From: Campylobacter concisus
Lineage (GTDB): Bacteria; Campylobacterota; Campylobacteria; Campylobacterales; Campylobacteraceae
Length of the DNA: 64,000 nucleotides
Reading direction: 5' to 3'
Assembly: GCF_003048375.1 (NCBI RefSeq)
Contig: NZ_CP021642.1
Span: forward strand, 62,001-126,000
Under the pieces are notes generated by a model. The model saw only the letters and a program-made list of their open reading frames with translations, searched no databases and was not told where the DNA came from. This document shows positions 53,846 through 62,640 of this stretch, in pieces (the first letter of the stretch is position 1; each line of letters begins with the position of its first letter). Position numbers and translations under genes: made by a program.

Positions 53846-55338
53846 TAAAGCATGTGAGTGATCTTTTAACAAAGACAGCAGCCAAATTTCCAGATAAAGT
53901 AGCTATTGTTTCAAACGGAAGTCGTATTACTTATACTGAACTTGATAGGCTTTGTAAAAAAGTTGCGAGTGAAATTTTAAGAAAGAACATTAAAAAAGAA
54001 CCTATTTTTATTCTGCTTAAAAAGAGTATTGAATGCATTGTGGCATTTTTAGGAGTTTTAAGAAGTGGCAATTTTTATGCCACTATAGCAGAAGATAGTC
54101 CAAAGGACAGAATTTTAAGTGTTGTAAAAAAAATAGAGCCAAAACTTCTAATTACAAGTAGTGAGTTTGATTTTTCGTATCTAAATTTACCTACCATTTT
54201 AACTAACGATTTTGAAAATTTTAATATTGATAAATCCCTTTTGGAAGATGCAAATATTGAGTTTGTGGATGCAGATCTTGCCTATATTTTATTTACATCT
54301 GGATCTACTGGAGAGCCAAAAGGCTTTGCAGTTAATCATTTAAATTTAATTGACTATATTACTTGGGCTGTGGAAAAATGGGGAATAAATGAGAGTGATA
54401 TAGTTGCAAATCAAGCTTATTTTCACTTTGATAAGTCTGTGCTTGATATTTATCCTTGTATTTTTACTGGCGCAACATTGCATATTTTACAAAATAGTGA
54501 TTATGCTTTTCCTAGCAAGATTATCGATTATTTTGAGGCTAATAACATCACACAAACAGGAATAACTCCACAAATTATCACATATTTTGCCAATACAAAT
54601 GCGCTAAAACCACTGCCATGTCTTAGACGCGTCTTTATATCAGGCGAGATAACGCCTATAAAACAGCTAAAAGAGTGGGTGAGAATGTACCCACATGCAA
54701 AATTTATAAATTTATATGGTGCAAGTGAGGTAACAGGGGTTTGTAGTTATTTTGTGTGCGATAGAGAGCTTAAAGATGATGAGATTTTACCAGCAGGAAG
54801 AGCTTGTGAGAATATTGAAATTTTTTTACTAGATGAGAATTTAAATATTATTAATAAGAATGATGTTGGAAAAAGAGGCATCGTTTATGTTCGTGGCAGG
54901 TGCGTGTCTCAGGGCTATTATAATGATGTCGAGCTTAGTAAAAGTGTTTTTATGCAAAATCCAATAAATAATAAATTTAGAGACTATGTTTATAAAACAG
55001 GGGATGTTGCTTATTACAATGATCGAGGTGAGTTAGTTTGTGTTGGTAGAGCTGATAATCAAATAAAACTAGCAGGACATAGAATAGAGCTTGGTGAAAT
55101 AGAAAGCATTATAGGTGCTATCGATGGTGTAAAGCGGACAGCTTGTGTTTTTTTGGATAACAAAATTTTTGCTTTTTATGAAAGCGATAGTGAAATCGAT
55201 ATAGCAAGTATTCTAAAGCAAAAACTACCAAGATACATGATTCCGAAATATTTTGTTAAAATTGATAAATTTAAATTAAATGTTAATACAAAGATTGACC
55301 GAAACGCGTTAAAAGATCTTGCAAAGGAGATGAGATGA
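53842..55338 (+). CDS. Amino-acid/acid-type adenylation enzyme (DltA/NRPS-A-like)
   Basis: 498 residues. Activates a carboxylic acid with ATP and passes it to a carrier protein. Core motifs: ILFTSGSTGEPKGFAVNHLN (A3), NLYGASEVTGVCSYF (A5), YKTGDVAYYNDRGELVCVGRADNQIKLAGHRIELGEIE (A7-A8) and the A10 Lys in TKIDRNALKDL. Smaller than NRPS modules, of stand-alone type. The carrier gene follows with a 4-base overlap, and the preceding gene overlaps it by 4 bases. The substrate is not certain; glyceric or an amino acid is possible. Confidence 0.88.
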   Translation: MIKHVSDLLTKTAAKFPDKVAIVSNGSRITYTELDRLCKKVASEILRKNIKKEPIFILLKKSIECIVAFLGVLRSGNFYATIAEDSPKDRILSVVKKIEPKLLITSSEFDFSYLNLPTILTNDFENFNIDKSLLEDANIEFVDADLAYILFTSGSTGEPKGFAVNHLNLIDYITWAVEKWGINESDIVANQAYFHFDKSVLDIYPCIFTGATLHILQNSDYAFPSKIIDYFEANNITQTGITPQIITYFANTNALKPLPCLRRVFISGEITPIKQLKEWVRMYPHAKFINLYGASEVTGVCSYFVCDRELKDDEILPAGRACENIEIFLLDENLNIINKNDVGKRGIVYVRGRCVSQGYYNDVELSKSVFMQNPINNKFRDYVYKTGDVAYYNDRGELVCVGRADNQIKLAGHRIELGEIESIIGAIDGVKRTACVFLDNKIFAFYESDSEIDIASILKQKLPRYMIPKYFVKIDKFKLNVNTKIDRNALKDLAKEMR

Positions 55339-55565
55339 ACGAGGCAAAAAAATTACTAACTGAAATTTCAAAAGGCGATATTAGTGAAAATGAACAAAAC
55401 TTATTGACAGGTGGAATTATAGATAGCCTTGATGTGATGGAGTTGGTTGAGCTTATATCAAAAAAATTTGGAGAAATAAATGCTAGTGATATAAATTCCA
55501 GCGATTTTGAAAGCATTAGCGCTATCAATAGCCTTATTAATAGAATAAAGGCAAAAAATGATTGA
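55335..55565 (+). CDS. Acyl carrier protein
   Basis: 76 residues. The phosphopantetheine attachment site is Ser31 in GGIIDSLDVMELVELISKKFG, an acidic four-helix carrier. Not the fatty-acid ACP: the motif region differs (DSLD without the preceding LGAD). Overlaps the adenylation gene by 4 bases and the AAC(3)-like gene by 8 bases, so it is made in a fixed ratio with both. Confidence 0.88.
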   Translation: MNEAKKLLTEISKGDISENEQNLLTGGIIDSLDVMELVELISKKFGEINASDINSSDFESISAINSLINRIKAKND

Positions 55566-56346
55566 ATTTAATGATAAAACCTACACCAAAGAAGATCTTA
55601 AAAATATACTTATTAATTTGGGGCTAAAAAAAGGCGATAAGCTTGTAGTCTCAAGCGAACTTTTTAAGCTAGGTAAAATTATTGGAGATAAAAATACTTT
55701 TTTAGATGAAATAATATCTACATTTTATGAAATTCTAGGTAGCGATGGTGATCTTATAATGCCAACCTTTACATATAGCTTTTGTAAGAATTTGGTTTAT
55801 GATAATCTCAACTCAAAAAGCACAGTCGGTGCACTTGGTGAATATTTTAGGCATAAGAGTGGCGTAATTAGGACAGATGATCCTATATTTTCTTTTGCTA
55901 TTCGCTCAAATAATCCAGAAATTTATTTAAAAGATTGCGATAGTTGCTTTGGAAAAGGTAGTGTGTATGATGTATTACGCGAGAAAGATGGCAAATTTTT
56001 AGCTTTTGGAGACGCAAGTAAAGGTTGGACATTTTATCTATATGCCGAAGAGATGGCAGGAGTTAGCTATAGATTTTTTAAAGATTTTAGTGGAAAGATA
56101 ATCGATAGAAAAGGTGTTGAAAAAGAAAAAACCATAAAATATTATGTTCGTCATCTTGATAGGAATAGTATTTTAGATAAGCAAAAGCAAATAGATATGC
56201 TTAAAAAAAATAAAAATTACAACTATGCAAAATTTGCAGGTGGTGATATGGCTCTTATTGACTTAAGACAGTATTTTGAAATTTTTGTAAAAACAGTAAA
56301 AATGGATGAAAATATACTTTTAAAAGAAGAAGGAGAACGTATATGA
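55558..56346 (+). CDS. AAC(3)-fold acyltransferase-like protein
   Basis: 262 residues. Fold and length match aminoglycoside N3-acetyltransferases: start KGDKLVVSSELFKLG, then GDLIMPTFTYSFC, SKSTVGALGEYFRHKSGVIRTDDPIFSFAIRS, and FGDASKGWTFYLYAEEMAGV. The active-site LHLAE stretch of antibiotic enzymes reads YLYAEE here, so the conserved His is missing. Context with an ACP and adenylating enzyme suggests it transfers a carrier-bound acyl group to an amino sugar. Drug resistance is unlikely. Confidence 0.78.
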   Translation: MIEFNDKTYTKEDLKNILINLGLKKGDKLVVSSELFKLGKIIGDKNTFLDEIISTFYEILGSDGDLIMPTFTYSFCKNLVYDNLNSKSTVGALGEYFRHKSGVIRTDDPIFSFAIRSNNPEIYLKDCDSCFGKGSVYDVLREKDGKFLAFGDASKGWTFYLYAEEMAGVSYRFFKDFSGKIIDRKGVEKEKTIKYYVRHLDRNSILDKQKQIDMLKKNKNYNYAKFAGGDMALIDLRQYFEIFVKTVKMDENILLKEEGERI

Positions 56347-56795
56347 AACAGTATGCTGATGATAATATTGTAGCTTTTGTTTTTAGAAATCTTAAGCGCG
56401 GTGATAAGATATTAGTTTTAGAAGATAATGAGACATATATAAATTTTTTAAAAGAGAGTGGATACGAAGTTATTAAAATGAGTGAAAATAGTTTTAATAG
56501 CAAATTAGTAGATGGCGCTTTTAGTTATCTTGGTCTTTGTGACATAAGCGTTAATAATCTTTTAGATAGTGCAAAAAAAAGTTTAAAAGATGGAGCTATT
56601 TGTGTATTTTGTTTCATTAAATCAGATGACTTTAGGGCGGATAGATTAAAGTCTTTTTCTAAGGAAGATATTAGGGATTTATTAAGGGATTTTGAAATTT
56701 TAAATATTGAAACTATAACTTTTACAACTCAAAATATGAAACAACTTAATGATATTTATATAGTAAGTGCAAAAAGGATTAAAAATGACAAATAA
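56343..56795 (+). CDS. Short methyltransferase-like protein lacking the SAM-binding glycine motif
   Basis: 150 residues. The order of strands and helices resembles the C-terminal two-thirds of a class I methyltransferase (KILVLEDNETYINFLKESGYEVIKMSENSF and a KKSLKDGAICVFCFIKSDDF motif-III-like stretch), but the usual GxGxG after the first strand is absent. Possibly a non-catalytic partner of the next gene, or a different enzyme. Contains an A8 run at 56573-56580. ATGA overlap with the AAC(3)-like gene; 11-base overlap with the next gene. Confidence 0.65.
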   Translation: MKQYADDNIVAFVFRNLKRGDKILVLEDNETYINFLKESGYEVIKMSENSFNSKLVDGAFSYLGLCDISVNNLLDSAKKSLKDGAICVFCFIKSDDFRADRLKSFSKEDIRDLLRDFEILNIETITFTTQNMKQLNDIYIVSAKRIKNDK

Positions 56796-57471
56796 GACTA
56801 TTAATGGGAGAGATTTGGCACAAGAATATTGGAATGGCAACTATTCTCAAGATATAGCACCAGTGTATCCAGTAAGCTATGTAACCGATTTTGCTTTTAA
56901 AAATTTTAAACCTGGTGGAAGAGTGCTTGATCTTGGATGCGGAATGGGCAGGCATGTTAAATTTCTAGCTCAATTTGGTTTTGATGCTTTTGGCTGCGAT
57001 TACTCACCGCAAGGAGTTTTACATACCAAAGAGCTTTTAAATAGTGCTGGTTTAAAAGCAGATGTTAGAGAGGGCAATATGTTAAATTTGCCTTATGATG
57101 ATGAATATTTTGATGGTTTGATTAATTTCGGAGTTCTTTTTTATGCAAAAGATGAAGCAGAATCAAAAAAAGCTTTAAGCGAAGTTTATAGGGTTTTAAA
57201 AAAGGGAGGTTCTGCGTTTTTTCAAGTAAGAAATTTAGAAGATGATAGATACAAACAAGCCATAAAAAAAAGCAAATACATAGCTGTAGCAAACCAGATC
57301 GAGGGAAGGATAGGATTTTTAGAAAACGGTATTCAAAATTATTATTATGATGAGGAAGTAGTCAAAAGATTGTTTGGTATCTTTGACAAAATAGAGATAA
57401 ACTATATAAAGAGAAGTTACGATAATGAATCTTATCAGATAAGTTATTACTTGATTGGTGTTTGGAAGTGA
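56785..57471 (+). CDS. Class I SAM-dependent methyltransferase
   Basis: 228 residues from the ATG at 56785, which has AAGGATT upstream; an in-frame start at 56767 would add six residues. Motif I VLDLGCGMGRHVKFL near residue 46, acidic strand GCDYSPQGVL, and post-II YFDGLINFGVLFYA are all clear. Probably O-methylates the acid carried by the ACP or the sugar. Last gene of the operon. C. jejuni Cj1300 is a plausible counterpart by context. Confidence 0.85.
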   Translation: MTNKTINGRDLAQEYWNGNYSQDIAPVYPVSYVTDFAFKNFKPGGRVLDLGCGMGRHVKFLAQFGFDAFGCDYSPQGVLHTKELLNSAGLKADVREGNMLNLPYDDEYFDGLINFGVLFYAKDEAESKKALSEVYRVLKKGGSAFFQVRNLEDDRYKQAIKKSKYIAVANQIEGRIGFLENGIQNYYYDEEVVKRLFGIFDKIEINYIKRSYDNESYQISYYLIGVWK

Positions 57472-57527
57472 GAGTGTTTTATTTATTCTAAAATTTTTCT
57501 TTTATAAAACAATAAACTCTTTTTAAT

Positions 57528-57533
57528 TATAAT
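57528..57533 (+). promoter_or_regulatory. -10 box TATAAT for typA
   Basis: Perfect TATAAT 32 bases before the TTG start, separated from the preceding operon. Confidence 0.55.
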
Positions 57534-57564
57534 CCATACCTTTAAATAAATTCAAGGATAACAT

Positions 57565-59367
57565 TTGGAAAAGATACGAAATATAGCCGTTATCGCGCAC
57601 GTCGACCACGGTAAAACAACAATGGTTGATGAGCTTTTGAAGCAGTCAGGAACATTTAACGAGCATCAAAACCTTGGCGAGCGTGTAATGGATAGCAACG
57701 ACATCGAAAGAGAGCGTGGCATCACGATCCTTTCTAAAAACACCGCTATTCGCTACAAAGATACAAAGATCAACATCATAGACACCCCAGGCCACGCCGA
57801 CTTTGGTGGCGAGGTAGAGCGTGTTCTTAAGATGGTTGATGGCGTTTTGCTGCTTGTTGATGCGCAAGAAGGCGTTATGCCACAAACTAAATTTGTCGTC
57901 AAAAAGGCGCTCTCACTTGGACTTCGCCCAATCGTCGTCGTAAATAAGATAGACAAACCTGCAGGCGATCCAGACCGCGTTATAAATGAAATTTTTGACC
58001 TTTTTGTCGCACTTGATGCAAATGACGAGCAGTTAGAATTTCCAGTCGTTTATGCAGCTGCTAAAAATGGCTACGCAAAGCTAAAACTAAGCGATGAAAA
58101 CAAAGATATGCAGCCACTTTTCGAGACTATCCTAGCTCACGTACCAGCCCCAAGCGGCAGCGACGAGAACCCGCTTCAGCTTCAAGTTTTTACGCTTGAT
58201 TATGATAATTACGTCGGCAAGATCGGCATCGCGAGGATTTTTAACGGCAAGATAGCTAAAAACCAAAACGTCATGCTTGCAAAGGCTGATGGCACAAAGA
58301 CAACTGGTAGAATTTCAAAACTCATCGGCTTTATGGGACTTGATAGGATCGATATAAACGAGGCTGGCACTGGCGACATCGTAGCGATCGCTGGCTTTGA
58401 CGCGCTTGACGTTGGCGATAGCGTCGTTGATCCAAACAACCCTCATCCACTTGATCCGCTCCATATCGAAGAGCCAACCCTTAGCGTTGTATTTTCTGTA
58501 AATGATGGCCCACTAGCAGGCACTGAGGGCAAACACGTCACATCAAACAAGATCGATGAGCGCCTTGCAAATGAGATGAAGACAAATATCGCGATGAAGT
58601 ATGAAAACATCGGCGAGGGCAAATTTAAAGTAAGCGGCCGTGGCGAGCTTCAGATCACCATCTTGGCTGAAAATATGCGCCGCGAGGGCTATGAGTTTTT
58701 ACTTGGCAGACCTGAGGTCATCGTAAAAGAGATAAACGGCGTAAAATGCGAGCCATACGAGCTTTTGGTTATCGACGCGCCTGATGATACGACAGGCACT
58801 GTCATAGAAAAACTAGGCAAAAGAAAAGCTGAAATGGTCTCTATGAACCCAACAGGCGACGGTCAAACAAGGATCGAATTTGAGATCCCAGCGCGCGGAC
58901 TTATCGGCTTTAGAAGCCAGTTTTTGACTGATACAAAAGGCGAGGGCGTTATGAACCACAGCTTTTTGGAGTTTAGACCACTAAGCGGCACCGTCGAGCA
59001 CAGAACAAATGGCGCGCTAGTTTCTATGGAAAACGGCGTAACGCTTGCTTATTCGCTATTTAACTTGCAAGATCGTGGCGTGCTATTTCTTGATCCGCAA
59101 GCAAAAGTCTATGTGGGCATGATCATCGGCGAGCACAGCCGTCCAAACGACCTTGACGTAAATCCTATCAAGGGTAAAAACCTAACAAACGTGCGTGCAA
59201 GTGGTAGTGACGATGCGATCAAGCTTGTCCCACCTAGAAAGCTAAGCTTAGAGCGTGCGCTAGAGTGGATAGAAGATGACGAGCTAGTCGAGGTTACGCC
59301 TATAAATATCCGCGTTCGTAAGCGCTATCTAGACCCAACAGAGCGCAAAAGAAAAGCAAAACTATAA
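57565..59367 (+). CDS. typA: Ribosome-associated GTPase TypA/BipA
   Basis: 600 residues. Translational GTPase of ribosome assembly and stress response. G1 [11 protein letters not shown]3 DTPGHADFG and G4 NKIDKPAG are present; EF-G-like domains II and V follow, then the TypA-specific C-terminus ([23 protein letters not shown]). Starts at TTG (57565) with AAGGA upstream; no ATG precedes. Its G+C is visibly higher than the preceding operon. Confidence 0.96.
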   Translation: MEKIRNIAVIAHVDHGKTTMVDELLKQSGTFNEHQNLGERVMDSNDIERERGITILSKNTAIRYKDTKINIIDTPGHADFGGEVERVLKMVDGVLLLVDAQEGVMPQTKFVVKKALSLGLRPIVVVNKIDKPAGDPDRVINEIFDLFVALDANDEQLEFPVVYAAAKNGYAKLKLSDENKDMQPLFETILAHVPAPSGSDENPLQLQVFTLDYDNYVGKIGIARIFNGKIAKNQNVMLAKADGTKTTGRISKLIGFMGLDRIDINEAGTGDIVAIAGFDALDVGDSVVDPNNPHPLDPLHIEEPTLSVVFSVNDGPLAGTEGKHVTSNKIDERLANEMKTNIAMKYENIGEGKFKVSGRGELQITILAENMRREGYEFLLGRPEVIVKEINGVKCEPYELLVIDAPDDTTGTVIEKLGKRKAEMVSMNPTGDGQTRIEFEIPARGLIGFRSQFLTDTKGEGVMNHSFLEFRPLSGTVEHRTNGALVSMENGVTLAYSLFNLQDRGVLFLDPQAKVYVGMIIGEHSRPNDLDVNPIKGKNLTNVRASGSDDAIKLVPPRKLSLERALEWIEDDELVEVTPINIRVRKRYLDPTERKRKAKL

Positions 59368-59374
59368 TCCAAAT

Positions 59375-59417
59375 TTGCTAGCAAAATCCCTTTGGTACCA
59401 GCCAAAGGGGCTAGCAA
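59375..59417 (+). terminator. Two-part hairpin after typA
   Basis: TTGCTAGC (59375-59382) pairs with GCTAGCAA (59410-59417), and inside it CCCTTTGG (59388-59395) with CCAAAGGG (59402-59409). An asymmetric AAAAT bulge separates the stems. No T-run follows, so it may be a terminator or a 3'-end stabiliser. Confidence 0.6.
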
Positions 59418-60260
59418 GTGAAATTTAATCCCAAAAGCAAATTTAATAATCTAGTTTGTAAATTTATCTGCTTGTGCCAAATGGAGCTGGCTAAATTTAG
59501 TCAAATTTGGGTTTTGGCTGCTGTAAATTTATAAAAGCTACTTTTTGTTTTTTGGGTTCTGGCGCTTCAAATTTATAAATTTATGCTTGATAAGTAAATT
59601 TGTCTGATCTGATGCCACCACAAGAAATTTATAGAGTAGTTTGCGTTTTACAAAGACTATTTTGCCCGTGAAAACGCAACTAGCTGTGGTGATTAAATTT
59701 GCTTTTTTGAATTTACGAAAGGGTTAAATTTTGGTTTTAATGGCTGTTAAATTTACTCACTTTGCTATCTCTGTATCCAAATTTTGATAGTGGCTAAAAT
59801 TTTAAATTTGTGGCTTGACTGATTTTACTTGCGTGGTTGTGGTGGCGTTGCGTAGAATAGCTACTTTATCCGCACAAAATGAGCTAAATTTAATGAAATT
59901 TAGTCCTTTCTTACTCTAAATTTGTAAATTTATGCGAGTTGGCGGAGCCTGAATGACTTAAATTTGGTCTTAGTGTGCAACTTTAGATATTGGCGCAAAT
60001 TTATATCGGCTGGTGCTTAGCTAAAGTTTGTGACTTTAAATTTCAAAAAAGATAGTCTGGAGCGAGGTTTATAGTAATATATAGGCTAAATTTAGTTTGG
60101 ATACTTGTAAATTTATCTAATTAGTAGATTAAATTTAGACCTTGTCTAAAAAACTAGCTTTTAAAATCGCTCTTGCAAGCTGTGAAATTTAGCAAATTTT
60201 TATCACTTTAAGCTACAAGAAAACAGCCTAAATTTATAAAAGTGCAGGGCGCAAATTTAA
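59418..60260. other. Gene-free region of about 840 bases with very dense AAATTT words
   Basis: No open reading frame of any quality. By hand count, about 30 AAATTT words lie in the roughly 890 bases between typA and the next gene, against about one expected at this base composition. No array periodicity, CRISPR-like repeat or RNA fold was recognised. Confidence 0.55.
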
Positions 60261-60683
60261 CTAACGGATCTTTTTTAGTTTTGACTTTGAAATTTTATAA
60301 ATTTTTGATGGTGTATCTTCAAAAAAACGTTCATCAACAACTTCATCAGCCACGCCTCTAGCCCAAGCTTCATCAAATTTCATACCATTTTTGTTTGCAC
60401 TACTTGAGTAAAGCCAGTCAAATTTGCTTAAGAATTTCTCATGTTCGCACTCTTTTACGACCCTGATCGCCTTTAAATTTGGATATAAAAATGTCGTCTT
60501 ACTTGAGCGACGGATGAAATTTTTATACTTTTTTGGCGCTCTAGCAAGCCCATTTAAAACGCTAAATTTAGCTGTCGTGATGAGGCAAGGCTTGCCTTCA
60601 CTTCGCATTTTGGCGTGGTTTATCTCCTTGTAGTCTTTGCTTAAAAAGCCAGCCGTTGTGTCAGTTTGCGCTAGGTATATCAT
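60261..60683 (-). CDS. Sua5/YciO/YrdC-like protein
   Basis: 140 residues from the ATG at 60683, which has AAGAAGAGAG upstream; an in-frame start at 60728 would add 15 residues lying inside the neighbouring gene. The N-terminal MIYLAQTDTTAGFLSKD matches the dsRNA-binding YrdC start, and FDWLYSSSANKNGMKFDEAWA matches its later strand. Shorter than TsaC, which makes threonylcarbamoyl-AMP. Overlaps the DMT gene by 23 bases. Its exact role, whether tRNA modification or something else, is uncertain. Confidence 0.72.
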   Translation of the reverse strand: MIYLAQTDTTAGFLSKDYKEINHAKMRSEGKPCLITTAKFSVLNGLARAPKKYKNFIRRSSKTTFLYPNLKAIRVVKECEHEKFLSKFDWLYSSSANKNGMKFDEAWARGVADEVVDERFFEDTPSKIYKISKSKLKKIR

Positions 60684-61563
60684 CTCTCTTCTTTGAAAGT
60701 AAAAATATGCATGATATGATGAGAGCAAAGCCTAAAAAGTCCCAAAAGACAAATTTTGTCCCAAGCCAAAAGTAGCCAAAAAATGCCGCGCTTAGTGGCT
60801 CTATGCAGGCTATCATGCTGGCTTTTGAGGCGCCAATGAGCTTGACTCCAGTCATATAAAAGCTAAATGCAAATATCGTGCCAAGCGTGATGACGGCGAG
60901 AAATGCTAGCCACTGCGCCGTGCCACTAAGCCCCGCAAACTCCCACACTCTCATATAAAGGCAAAGCACCACGCCACCTATCACCATGCCCCAGCCAAGC
61001 GTGAGCGTGACTGAGTATTTGGCATTTAGCCTTGCGGGAGCTAGGTTATAAACGCAGACGCAAACAGCGCTTACTAAGCACCAAAATAGCGCTTCTGGTG
61101 AGATGACAAGGGCTGAAATTTGCGCGTGCGTAGCAAGAAAAAAGACGCCAAGCATCGCGCATAGTAGTGCTAAAATTTCAAGCGGTCTTGGCGCTCGCTT
61201 CTCTTTTAGGCAGATGATGGCTAGGATGAGAACTGGCGCGGTGTATTGAATGACGGTCGCAACTGCGGCGTTTGAGAGCTCGATCGAGTAAAAGTAAGCA
61301 TACTGCGTCATCATTAACCCAAGCAGAGCGTATATAAAAAGCTCGGCCATCAGTTTTACGTCAGTAAGTGGCGCAAAAACGGCTTTTTTAGCCTTAAAAG
61401 CGTAGTAGAGTACGATAAAAGCGCCAGCTAGCAAGAGCCTATAAGGCACTAAAAAATCAGCGCTAATGCCTTGCGAGAAGAGATACTGCCCGCAAACTCC
61501 ACTAAATCCCCAAAGCACGCCACCAACTAGCGTAAGAAGCACTCCAAGTTGATGGCTGGGCAT
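60661..61563 (-). CDS. DMT-superfamily (EamA) permease
   Basis: 300 residues, ten predicted helices in two EamA repeats: first repeat ends SNAAVATVIQYTAPVLILAIICLKEKR, second SKASMIACIEPLSAAFFGYFWLG. Exporter of unknown metabolite. Second member of the family in the window (see 14277). Five bases after the DUF799 gene, same operon direction. Confidence 0.86.
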   Translation of the reverse strand: MPSHQLGVLLTLVGGVLWGFSGVCGQYLFSQGISADFLVPYRLLLAGAFIVLYYAFKAKKAVFAPLTDVKLMAELFIYALLGLMMTQYAYFYSIELSNAAVATVIQYTAPVLILAIICLKEKRAPRPLEILALLCAMLGVFFLATHAQISALVISPEALFWCLVSAVCVCVYNLAPARLNAKYSVTLTLGWGMVIGGVVLCLYMRVWEFAGLSGTAQWLAFLAVITLGTIFAFSFYMTGVKLIGASKASMIACIEPLSAAFFGYFWLGTKFVFWDFLGFALIISCIFLLSKKRDDIPSAN

Positions 61564-61568
61564 TAAAT

Positions 61569-62246
61569 TTATCTATCTTTATGTAGCTGGGCGTCTTTGC
61601 CGTAGTGAGGCGAGTATGGCCCATAAAGTATGCAGTCGCGGCAGTTTCTAGAAAAGAGGTAGGCATCAGCTCTTACTGCTAGGTCGTATGATCTATCTGA
61701 GATGGTGTTTGCTACCTGCGTGATGACGGCTGAGACTAGCATGCCAAGCAGGCTGTTTTGTCCATTACCGCTATCCTCTGCAGCTGCTGCCTCACCCTGC
61801 CAGAGCGTCGCGCCACTTTTTATATCGACTAGCTTTGCTTCAAGCACTACCTTTGTCGAGCTTGAGACCACGACGTAGCTTGTGCCGTAGTCTTTTATGT
61901 TTATGTAAAGCACGCTATCGGCGTGAAAAATTTTATCAAGTTTATTTAGTGGCACGGCTGCGATCTCGCTTGGCTCGGTTATGCCATTTTGCTTAAATGT
62001 ATCATTTACAAGAGCCACTGGAAATACATAGTATCCAGCCTCGCTAAGTGGGGCTACTGAGTTAGCCAGAACCGCTGCTGAGCCAGCAACCTCGGTGCTA
62101 TCGTTTGTTGGCATGAGCACTAGGATGGAGCGTGGCTTTTTTTGCAAAAAGGCTGAGTAGTCGTATGGCTCAGGCTCTTTGAAAGAACAACCCGTAAAAA
62201 ATATCGCAAGAAGTGTCACAGCTATAAATTTCAGGCTATTTTTCAT
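61569..62246 (-). CDS. DUF799 (GNA1162-like) lipoprotein
   Basis: 225 residues. Lipobox signal MKNSLKFIAVTLLAIFFTGC. Family features: KKPRSILVLMPTNDSTEVAGSAAVLA, FPVALVNDTFKQNGITEP and SVLYINIKDYGTSYVVVSS. Found with DUF4810 and CsgG-like lipoproteins in other bacteria, where the trio is thought to act at the outer membrane. Overlaps the DUF4810 gene by 11 bases. Confidence 0.88.
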   Translation of the reverse strand: MKNSLKFIAVTLLAIFFTGCSFKEPEPYDYSAFLQKKPRSILVLMPTNDSTEVAGSAAVLANSVAPLSEAGYYVFPVALVNDTFKQNGITEPSEIAAVPLNKLDKIFHADSVLYINIKDYGTSYVVVSSSTKVVLEAKLVDIKSGATLWQGEAAAAEDSGNGQNSLLGMLVSAVITQVANTISDRSYDLAVRADAYLFSRNCRDCILYGPYSPHYGKDAQLHKDR

Positions 62247-62640
62247 CTTTCGCTCCCTCTTTTTTGCTCTGCTTTTTTGGGGTTAAATTTTTAGAGCCCT
62301 TGATGAAATTTATAAATTCTCTTGACTCTGGGAAATTTTGCACCTCTTTGTCAAAATTTGCATTTGCAGCGCCTAAATTCCCGTTATTTAAGTATAAAAG
62401 TCCAAGGTGCGCGTATAGTCCTGGCGCAACCTTGTAGCCCCTTTGGGTTGAGGTTTGCACTAAATTTTCTAAGCGTGAAATTTGCTCGGTTGCGTCGCCA
62501 TCTTCGTTTAGATAGCTATATAGCGAGCTGCTATATGTGCCGTCCCAGTAGTAAAGCGACCTTGGGCCACTTGCGTTGCTGCACCCTGCTAGCACGAGGG
62601 CAAGAGCGCCAAGGCAGGCAAGCTTTATTTTACTTGCCAT
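62236..62640 (-). CDS. DUF4810 lipoprotein
   Basis: 134 residues. Lipobox LVLAGC. The RSLYYWDGTYSSSLYSYLNEDGD segment and the following GLYAHLGLLYLNNGNLGAAN tetratricopeptide-like helices match DUF4810. Lysine-rich C-terminus. Overlaps CsgG-like gene by 16 bases. Role unknown; accessory to the CsgG-like protein. Confidence 0.87.
   Translation of the reverse strand: MASKIKLACLGALALVLAGCSNASGPRSLYYWDGTYSSSLYSYLNEDGDATEQISRLENLVQTSTQRGYKVAPGLYAHLGLLYLNNGNLGAANANFDKEVQNFPESREFINFIKGSKNLTPKKQSKKEGAKDEK

Noticed and set aside
55558-56346. Aminoglycoside resistance gene
   Set aside because: The active-site His stretch is absent and the gene sits in a biosynthetic operon with a carrier protein.
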